NCBI RefSeq assembly: GCF_014649115.1
Contig: NZ_BMSK01000013.1
Coordinates: 124,001 to 188,000 of the forward strand
Length of the DNA stretch: 64,000 nt
Source: Streptomyces eurythermus
Lineage (GTDB): Bacteria > Actinomycetota > Actinomycetes > Streptomycetales > Streptomycetaceae
Direction of reading: 5' to 3'
Part shown: positions 58,531 to 64,000 of the stretch, piece by piece
Layout of the letters: each line of letters opens with the position of its first letter
Position numbering within the stretch: the stretch's first letter is position 1
Program-made: the position numbers and the translations under genes
The notes under the pieces: generated by a model
What the model saw: only the letters and a program-made list of their open reading frames with translations
Databases searched by the model: none
Told to the model about the DNA's origin: nothing

Positions 58531-58538
58531 AAGCGCTT
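58531..58538. promoter_or_regulatory. AAGCGCTT core, LacI-type operator candidate
   Basis: GGAACAAGCGCTTACTC lies 140 bases before the acetylxylan esterase gene. AAGCGCTT is the palindromic core bound by many LacI-family sugar repressors in actinobacteria. Flanks are only partly symmetric. Confidence 0.4.
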
Positions 58539-58677
58539 ACTCAACCCGGGACCTGGCCCCTTGCCCCCTCGGCGGTGCGACGCGAAAGGGCCTGCGCGCC
58601 CCTGGATCCCTGGCCAAAGATCCGATCACCCACGTACCGTGAGACCGCATACCCTTCCTTCGCAAAGGCGGTTGTCG

Positions 58678-59646
58678 ATGGCCCTGTTCGATCTCCCCCT
58701 GGACGAACTCCGCGCGTACCGCAGCGAGTCCACCGAGCCGGAGGATTTCGACGCCTTCTGGGAGAAGACGCTCCAGCAGGCCCGCGAGCACGACCTGGAC
58801 GCGCGGTTCGAGCCGGTGGAGACCGGTCTGACCACGGTCGAGGTCTACGACGTGACGTTCGCCGGGTTCGGCGGCCACCCCGTCAAGGGCTGGCTGCGGC
58901 TGCCCGCCGGGGCCACCGAACCGCTGCCGCTGGTGGTGGAGTTCCTCGGCTACGGCGGCGGGCGCGGCCTGCCGCACGAGAGCCTGCTCTGGGCGTCGAC
59001 GGGCCGGGCGCACTTCCTGATGGACACCCGCGGGCAGGGCAGCACCTGGGGCGGCGGAGGCGACACCGCGGACCCGGTGGGCTCGGCCCCGGCCCACCCC
59101 GGCTACATGACCCGGGGCATCGACGCGCCCGAGAACTACTACTACCGCCGGGTGATCACCGACGCCGTGCGCGCGGTGGAGGCGGCCCGCTCGCACCCGC
59201 TGACCGACGCGACGCGGACCGTGGTGCTCGGCGACAGCCAGGGCGGCGGCCTGTCGATCGCCGTCGGCGGCCTGGTGCCCGACCTGGTCGCGGTCGCCCC
59301 GAACGTGCCGTTCCTGTGCGACTTCCCGCGCGCGGTGACGCTGACGGACCGTCACCCGTACCGGGAGATCGGCCTCTTCCTCAAGACGCACCGCGGGCGC
59401 GCCGCGGAGGTGCGGCGCACGCTGTCCTATTTCGACGGGGTGCACTTCGCGGCCCGGGGCCGGGCGCCCGCCCTGTTCTCGGCGGCCCTGGAGGACCAGA
59501 CGTGCCCGCCGTCGACGGTGTTCGCGGCGTTCAACGCCTGGGGGCACGAGGACAAGACCATCGACGTGTACGACTTCAACGACCACGAGGGCGGCGGCCC
59601 GTTCCACGAGGCGGCGCGGGTGCGCTGGCTGCGCTCGTACGCCTGA
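58678..59646 (+). CDS. Acetylxylan esterase / cephalosporin-C deacetylase (CE7)
   Basis: 322 aa. CE7 signature blocks: VEFLGYGGGRGLPHESLLWA (oxyanion region), DTRGQGSTW, RRVITDAVRAVEAAR, nucleophile VVLGDSQGGGLSIAVGGL, and late Asp/His in LEDQTCPPSTVFA and FNDHEGGG. It removes acetyl groups from xylo-oligosaccharides or related esters inside the cell. A LacI-type half-palindrome lies upstream. Confidence 0.93.
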   Translation: MALFDLPLDELRAYRSESTEPEDFDAFWEKTLQQAREHDLDARFEPVETGLTTVEVYDVTFAGFGGHPVKGWLRLPAGATEPLPLVVEFLGYGGGRGLPHESLLWASTGRAHFLMDTRGQGSTWGGGGDTADPVGSAPAHPGYMTRGIDAPENYYYRRVITDAVRAVEAARSHPLTDATRTVVLGDSQGGGLSIAVGGLVPDLVAVAPNVPFLCDFPRAVTLTDRHPYREIGLFLKTHRGRAAEVRRTLSYFDGVHFAARGRAPALFSAALEDQTCPPSTVFAAFNAWGHEDKTIDVYDFNDHEGGGPFHEAARVRWLRSYA

Positions 59647-59769
59647 GCGCGGCCGGCGGGCAGGGCGGCCCGGATTCCCCCTTCCCCGCAGACCGGGCAG
59701 TCGGTACGTTCGGAGCCCCCCCGGGCCGCGGCCGCGCGGACCCGGGTTCCCGGCGACGACGGAGGCCCT

Positions 59770-60951
59770 ATGTCCACGCAGGAGACACCGCCGACGACCC
59801 CGCTGATCCACGGCCACTGCGAGCCGCGGTTCGCCGCGGTACGGGATGCCTTCGAGGAGAACTTCCGCGCGCGTGGGGAACTGGGCGCCGCGGTGGCGGT
59901 CACCGTCGCCGGGCGGACGGTCGTGGACCTCTGGGGCGGGTGGGCGAACCCGGCGCTGACCCGGCCCTGGGAGCGGGACACCGTGGTCAACGTATGGTCG
60001 ACCACCAAGGGGGTCGTGGCCCTGTGCGCCCACCTGCTGGCCGACCGGGGGCTGCTCGACCTGGACGCGCCGGTGGCCGCGTACTGGCCCGAATTCGCCG
60101 CCGAGGGCAAGGGGAAGGTGCTCGTACGGCACCTTCTGTCGCACCGCGCCGGACTGCCCGGACTGCGCGAACCCCACACCCTCCAGCAGTTGTACGACTG
60201 GGAGTCGACCACCGGCCGGCTCGCCGCCGAGGCACCCTGGTGGGAGCCGGGGACCCGGTCCGGGTACCACGCGCTGACGTACGGCTTCCTGGTCGGGGAG
60301 GTGATACGGCGGGTCTCGGGGCTGCGGCCGGGGGCCTTCCTGGAGCGGGAGCTGGCCGGGCCGCTGGGGGTCGGCTTCACGGTGGGCCTGCCGGCGCGGG
60401 AGGCCGGCCGGGCTGCCGAACTGGTGCTCGCGCCGGCCCGGCCGGCCGCCGAACAGGCCGCCGCCTTCGGCGCGTTGACGCCGGTCGCGCGGGCCGCTCT
60501 GGCCAATCCGGCCACCGGGCCCGCACAGGCGAACAGCGCCGGCTGGCGGGCGGCGGAGATCCCCGCGGCCAACGGGCACGGCACCGCGCGGGCGGTGGCG
60601 GCGCTGTACGGCGTCTTCGCCGGGCGCGGCGCGTTCGGCGGCCGGCGGTTCCTGTCACCGCGGGCCGCGGAGCGGGTGCGGGAGAGCGAGGGACCCGGCC
60701 GCGACCTGGTGCTCGGCGCGGCCTTGGAGGGGGAGACCGAGATCGGGCTCGGCCTGTGGCTGAGCGGCCCGCAGGGGCTGTACGGCCCGAACCCGCGGGC
60801 TTTCGGCCATGACGGCTTCGGCGGCTCCTGCGGGCTCGCCGACCCGGAGGCCGCGGTGTCGCTGGGCTACGTCATGAACCGCATGGGGCACCGCCTCGCC
60901 GATGATCCACGGAAGACGGCGCTGGTCGACGCCCTGTACCGCGCCCTGTGA
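59770..60951 (+). CDS. Serine hydrolase, beta-lactamase/EstB family
   Basis: 393 aa. The SxxK catalytic motif is NVWSTTKGVVALCAHLL, the YxN-like motif is SGYHALTYGFLVGE and the C-terminal FGHDGFGGSCGLADP replaces KTG. This is the class C-like esterase group (EstB, LACTB). No signal peptide, so cytosolic ester hydrolysis is more likely than beta-lactam resistance. Confidence 0.9.
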   Translation: MSTQETPPTTPLIHGHCEPRFAAVRDAFEENFRARGELGAAVAVTVAGRTVVDLWGGWANPALTRPWERDTVVNVWSTTKGVVALCAHLLADRGLLDLDAPVAAYWPEFAAEGKGKVLVRHLLSHRAGLPGLREPHTLQQLYDWESTTGRLAAEAPWWEPGTRSGYHALTYGFLVGEVIRRVSGLRPGAFLERELAGPLGVGFTVGLPAREAGRAAELVLAPARPAAEQAAAFGALTPVARAALANPATGPAQANSAGWRAAEIPAANGHGTARAVAALYGVFAGRGAFGGRRFLSPRAAERVRESEGPGRDLVLGAALEGETEIGLGLWLSGPQGLYGPNPRAFGHDGFGGSCGLADPEAAVSLGYVMNRMGHRLADDPRKTALVDALYRAL

Positions 60952-60959
60952 GCGCGCGT

Positions 60960-60982
60960 CACGGCGCCCGGTGACCGCCGTG
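60960..60982. terminator. Hairpin after serine hydrolase gene
   Basis: CACGGCG (60960-60966), loop CCCGGTGAC, CGCCGTG (60976-60982), starting nine bases after the stop codon. Confidence 0.55.
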
Positions 60983-61029
60983 GCGGGGCGGGTGGATTTC
61001 GGTCGAAACCACCGGCCGCCCTTCCCTCG

Positions 61030-61041
61030 TGGTTTAGACCA
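61030..61041. promoter_or_regulatory. DasR/GntR-type operator
   Basis: TGGTTTAGACCA differs by one base from the core TGGTCTAGACCA of the DasR-responsive element of Streptomyces. It lies 66 bases before the GntR gene start, next to CAATGCTAATTGTGG, which may be the promoter. Autoregulation by the adjacent GntR protein, or control by DasR, is inferred. Confidence 0.6.
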
Positions 61042-61106
61042 ATGCTAATTGTGGTCGCGCAATGAACCCGGACGACTACGTCTTGTCACCGACAGGAGGG
61101 CGCGGC

Positions 61107-61850
61107 ATGGCCCGCACCACCCCGAACGATCCCCCGCCCGTCGACGGCCGCCCCCTGTACGGACGCATAGCGGCGCTGTTACTCGGCGAGCTGCGCGACG
61201 GCACGATTCCGCCCGGCGAACGGCTGCCGGGCGAACGGCACTTGGCGGCGCACTTCGGGGTCAGCCGGGAGACCGTCCGCCAGGCGCTGGAGGTGCTGCG
61301 CCGCAGTGGTGTGGTCGCCACCGACCGGCGGGGCAGCCACGCCATGCTGCCCGGCCGGCCGGTGGAGTCGCCCGACTCGCTCGCCTTCCCGGTGGGCGCC
61401 CGCCCGGCGGACCCCTGTGCCCTGGACGAGGCCACGGTGACCTGGGAGGTGCCGCCGCCGGAGCACGCGCGGGAACTGGGCCTGGCCCCGCACCGGCCGA
61501 CGCTGGTGCACCGCTACCGGTCGGTCACACCGGACGGCCGGTCGCTGCGGACGGCGGTGACATCGTTCTCAGCCGTGGTCCTGGCCGAGGTGGCGGAGCT
61601 GGCGCGCTACCGGGACCGGGCCGACGGCGCCACGCCCGCGCAGTTGCGGCGGGCCTACGACTGGATGCGCAAGGCGGGACTGTGCCTGCACCACCGGGAT
61701 TCCATCAGCCAGGTCTCGCAGGCCGCCTCGGTCCGGGTGACCCGGCGCGTGCACGACCAGTACGCGCGCCCGCTGGAGATCACGGACCTGGTGGTGCACG
61801 CCGAACAGGACGCGCTGGTCTACGAGTTCACGCTGCCGGCCGCGGTGTGA
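61107..61850 (+). CDS. GntR family regulator (HutC/DasR-like, UTRA domain)
   Basis: 247 aa from ATG 61107, chosen for AGGAGGG seven bases upstream. The winged helix reads LYGRIAALLLGELRDGTIPP and LAAHFGVSRETVRQALEVLRR. The remaining 160 residues fit a UTRA ligand-binding domain. Codon 25 (61179-61181) is TTA, which in Streptomyces needs the bldA tRNA, so translation may be tied to development. It is convergent with a KstD-like gene. Confidence 0.9.
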   Translation: MARTTPNDPPPVDGRPLYGRIAALLLGELRDGTIPPGERLPGERHLAAHFGVSRETVRQALEVLRRSGVVATDRRGSHAMLPGRPVESPDSLAFPVGARPADPCALDEATVTWEVPPPEHARELGLAPHRPTLVHRYRSVTPDGRSLRTAVTSFSAVVLAEVAELARYRDRADGATPAQLRRAYDWMRKAGLCLHHRDSISQVSQAASVRVTRRVHDQYARPLEITDLVVHAEQDALVYEFTLPAAV

Positions 61851-61863
61851 CCGCCGGGTGCGG

Positions 61864-61881
61864 CACGCCGTGCTCGGCGTG
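61864..61881. terminator. Hairpin between convergent genes
   Basis: CACGCCG (61864-61870), loop TGCT, CGGCGTG (61875-61881), in the 33-base gap between the GntR gene and the KstD-like gene. Confidence 0.6.
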
Positions 61882-61883
61882 GC

Positions 61884-63632
61884 TCACCGCCCTGAGGCGA
61901 GATCGTTGACGGCGATGTAGGCGAACGTCATCGCGGGGCCGATGGTGGCGCCCGGGCCCGGGTAGGTCTCGCCCATGACGGACGCGGCGGCGTTGCCCGC
62001 GGCGTAGAGGCCCCCGATGGCGGTGCCGTCCTCGCGCAGCACACGGGCGCGGGCGTCCGTCACGAGGCCGCCCTTGGTGCCGAGGTCGCCGGGGAGGACG
62101 GGGACCGCGTAGTAGGGGGGCTTGTCCAGGGCGGCCAGGTTGGGGTTGGGGAGGGTGGGGTCGCCGTAGTAGTTGTCGTACGCGCTCTCACCTCGGCCGA
62201 AGTCGGGGTCCTTGCCCTCCTGGGCGCCGGTGTTGAAGCGCTCGACGGTACGGGTGAGACGGTCGGCGTCGAGACCGGTGAGACCGGCCAGTTCCCGCAG
62301 GGTGCCCGCCTTCTTCACGAGGCCGCTCGTGAGCATCGGACGCGGGAAGGGCTGCCCGGGGAGCAGTCCCATGAAGGGGTAGCGGGCGCGGGACCGGGCG
62401 TCGATGACGAGCCAGGACGGAGCCGTCTCGGCGCCCGTCGCCTCGCGATGGGCGTACATCGTGTCCACGAACTCGTGGTACGGGGCGGCCTCGTTGACGA
62501 AGCGGTCGCCCCGGCCGTCCACGATGATCATGCCGGGGATGGCGCGCTCGGCGACCAGGAAGAAGGGGGCACCGGAACCGGGCGGGACGACGGAGGGCGC
62601 TCCCCACACCTTGTCCATCAGGTCGACGGCCGCGCCGAGCCGCAGTCCCTCGCGCAGCGCGTCACCGTCCTGCCCCTGCGGGGAGGCGGTCCAGTCGGCC
62701 GAGGTGGGCGCGGGCAGGTGGCGGTCCCGCAGCGTCTGGTTCCTGGAGAAGCCGCCGGAGGCGAGGACCACGCCCCGGCGCGCACGCACCTCGACCGGGC
62801 GTCCCGCACGGTAGGTCCGTACCCCCGTGACGCGGCCGGCGCCCTCGTCGTACAGCAGCTCGTCCAGCGGCGCGTCGAGCCAGAGGTGACCGCCGAGCCG
62901 GGCCAGGGAGAGGCGGAGCCGGGCCACCAGTGCCTCTCCCAGGGCGACCGGCTTTCGGCCGAGGGCCAGGTCCCGTACGGCGCGCAGGCCCACCTTGGCC
63001 GAGACGCGCCGGCCGGCCCAGGTCCGGGCCGCCATGTTCAGGTGGCGGAAGTCGTAGGAGGTGATGGTGAGGCCGTAGGTGGGCAGATGGGCGCGGCGCA
63101 TCCGGCGGCGCTCGGCGGCCGGGAGCCGGCGCAGGTCGAAGACCTCGGGCTCGATCGACCGGCCGCGGGCGAAGCCGCCGGGGCGTTCCGGGTAGTAGTC
63201 GCTGTATCCGTCGATGTGGACGAAGCGGACGTGGGTGCGGACGTGGAACTCCCGCACCATGCGCGGCCCGTGCTCCAGGTACGCCTCCTTGCGCTCCGCC
63301 GGAACGCGGTCGCCCACGGTCGCGTCGAGGTACGCGCGTGCGTGCGCCCGGCTGTCGCCGAGGCCGGCGGCGGTGAGGTGGAAGTTGCCGGGCACCCATA
63401 TGGCTCCGCCCGAGAGCGCGGTGGTGCCGCCGTAGTGGCCGGTCTTCTCCAGCACCAGGACGCTCAGGCCGCGCAGTCGTGCGGTGAGGGCGGCGGCGAA
63501 ACCGGCGGCGCCCGATCCGGCCACCACCACGTCGTACTCGGCCGTCGTCCCGGCCTTCCCGCCGCCGGCGGCGCTCGGGAGGACTCCGCGCCCGCCCCGC
63601 TCGCCTGGTGTGCCGTGCTCCGCTTCCGTCAT
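61884..63632 (-). CDS. FAD-binding dehydrogenase, 3-ketosteroid Delta1-dehydrogenase-like
   Basis: 582 aa from ATG 63632, chosen because GGAGAGG precedes it; ATG 63659 has no site. FAD-binding DVVVAGSGAAGFAAALTARL, LEKTGHYGGTTALSGGAIW and the C-terminal GTAIGGLYAAGNAAASVMGE...GPGATIGPAMTFAYIA are typical of KstD and fumarate-reductase-type flavoproteins. It probably dehydrogenates a steroid- or terpenoid-like ring ketone. The divergent SDR gene may act on the same substrate. Confidence 0.88.
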   Translation of the reverse strand: MTEAEHGTPGERGGRGVLPSAAGGGKAGTTAEYDVVVAGSGAAGFAAALTARLRGLSVLVLEKTGHYGGTTALSGGAIWVPGNFHLTAAGLGDSRAHARAYLDATVGDRVPAERKEAYLEHGPRMVREFHVRTHVRFVHIDGYSDYYPERPGGFARGRSIEPEVFDLRRLPAAERRRMRRAHLPTYGLTITSYDFRHLNMAARTWAGRRVSAKVGLRAVRDLALGRKPVALGEALVARLRLSLARLGGHLWLDAPLDELLYDEGAGRVTGVRTYRAGRPVEVRARRGVVLASGGFSRNQTLRDRHLPAPTSADWTASPQGQDGDALREGLRLGAAVDLMDKVWGAPSVVPPGSGAPFFLVAERAIPGMIIVDGRGDRFVNEAAPYHEFVDTMYAHREATGAETAPSWLVIDARSRARYPFMGLLPGQPFPRPMLTSGLVKKAGTLRELAGLTGLDADRLTRTVERFNTGAQEGKDPDFGRGESAYDNYYGDPTLPNPNLAALDKPPYYAVPVLPGDLGTKGGLVTDARARVLREDGTAIGGLYAAGNAAASVMGETYPGPGATIGPAMTFAYIAVNDLASGR

Positions 63633-63858
63633 GTCAGCCGCCTCTCCACTCGCCGTCATGGCGTGACGGTACGGACGGGGCGTCGCCGGGGGCAGTCCTC
63701 GTCCCGCTGAGCGGAATTCCCGGCCCGCCGCCCGCCGAGCACTGTTAGGAAGGCTCCGCCCCGGATCGCCGGGGCCCCGGGCACCCGTCGCGACGCGCGG
63801 CGCGGCCGTCCCGTCGAACCCGAGGAACGTCGAACCCGAGGAACCCCGAGGAGATCCG

Positions 63859-64000
63859 GTGGAGCTCTCGATACCCGAAGACACCCTGCCCGTGGGCGCG
63901 ACGCCCCCGGGCGCTTTCGATCTGACCGGGCGGGTGGCCCTGGTCACCGGTGCCGCGCGCGGCCAGGGGGCGAGGCACGCGCGTACGCTCGCCGCCGCCG
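63859..64000 (+). CDS. SDR family oxidoreductase (partial, runs off window end)
   Basis: GTG 63859 is preceded by CGAGGAG. Only 47 codons are visible; they contain FDLTGRVALVTGAARGQGARH, the NAD(P)-binding TGxxxGxG signature of classical short-chain dehydrogenases. It is divergent from the KstD-like gene across a 226-base gap that holds a short direct repeat of GAACCCGAGGAA near 63815-63845. Confidence 0.85.
   Translation, partial: MELSIPEDTLPVGATPPGAFDLTGRVALVTGAARGQGARHARTLAAA

Overview
The window looks like a chromosomal segment of a Streptomyces or close relative. G+C is very high, codon third positions are almost all G or C, GTG and TTG starts are common, and the gene content (DUF3040, STAS and ANTAR proteins, PAS-GAF-SpoIIE phosphatase, DasR-like operator) is typical of that genus. 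About 57 genes are supported. I saw no rRNA, tRNA or CRISPR array.

Layout. (1) 1-15140, minus strand: a STAS-ANTAR regulator cut by the window edge, a lone STAS protein, then a long operon read from 15140 down to 1980. The operon encodes ADP-heptose synthesis (GmhA, HldE and a GmhB-type phosphatase), two family-9 heptosyltransferase-like enzymes, five other glycosyltransferases, a carbamoyltransferase and a UDP-sugar epimerase/decarboxylase. Seven consecutive gene junctions are 4-base ATGA overlaps. Tandem repeat arrays built from gene-boundary sequence sit at several junctions. (2) 15467-24284: a pyruvyltransferase-like protein, a hemerythrin, a DUF3040 protein, the dihydroxyacetone kinase operon dhaKLM, a 149-base tandem repeat array, a secreted GH75 chitosanase, a fibronectin-III lipoprotein, an anchored wall-type protein and a PadR regulator. 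(3) 24317-33302: fadH, a tautomerase, two hypotheticals, a large PAS-GAF-SpoIIE phosphatase, a PrmC-like methyltransferase and a divergent MarR/permease pair. (4) 33331-52150: a biosynthetic gene cluster. (5) 52176-64000: an orphan Imm7-type immunity protein, a secreted beta-helix protein, an IS5-type transposase relic, a GNAT, a molybdopterin oxidoreductase with a flavin reductase, two esterases/hydrolases, a GntR regulator, a KstD-like flavoprotein and the start of an SDR gene.

The most interesting part is region 4. A 15-kb minus-strand operon (48186 down to 33331) and a divergent plus-strand operon (48900-52150) contain an L-lysine/L-ornithine N-hydroxylase, a cupin-methionyl-tRNA-synthetase fusion and a DAO-type flavoprotein. 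This is the set known to build an N-N bond and release hydrazinoacetic acid in s56-p1 and triacsin biosynthesis. Around it lie a carrier protein fused to a rhodanese domain, one intact and one degenerate stand-alone adenylation enzyme, an FAD monooxygenase, EctB- and EctA-like enzymes without EctC, an ATP-grasp ligase, an alpha/beta hydrolase, GNAT, DUF3291 and unknown proteins, an APC permease and an MFS exporter. I infer a small hydrazine-, hydrazone- or diazo-type metabolite, possibly joined to a diaminobutyrate-derived part. The product cannot be named from sequence alone.
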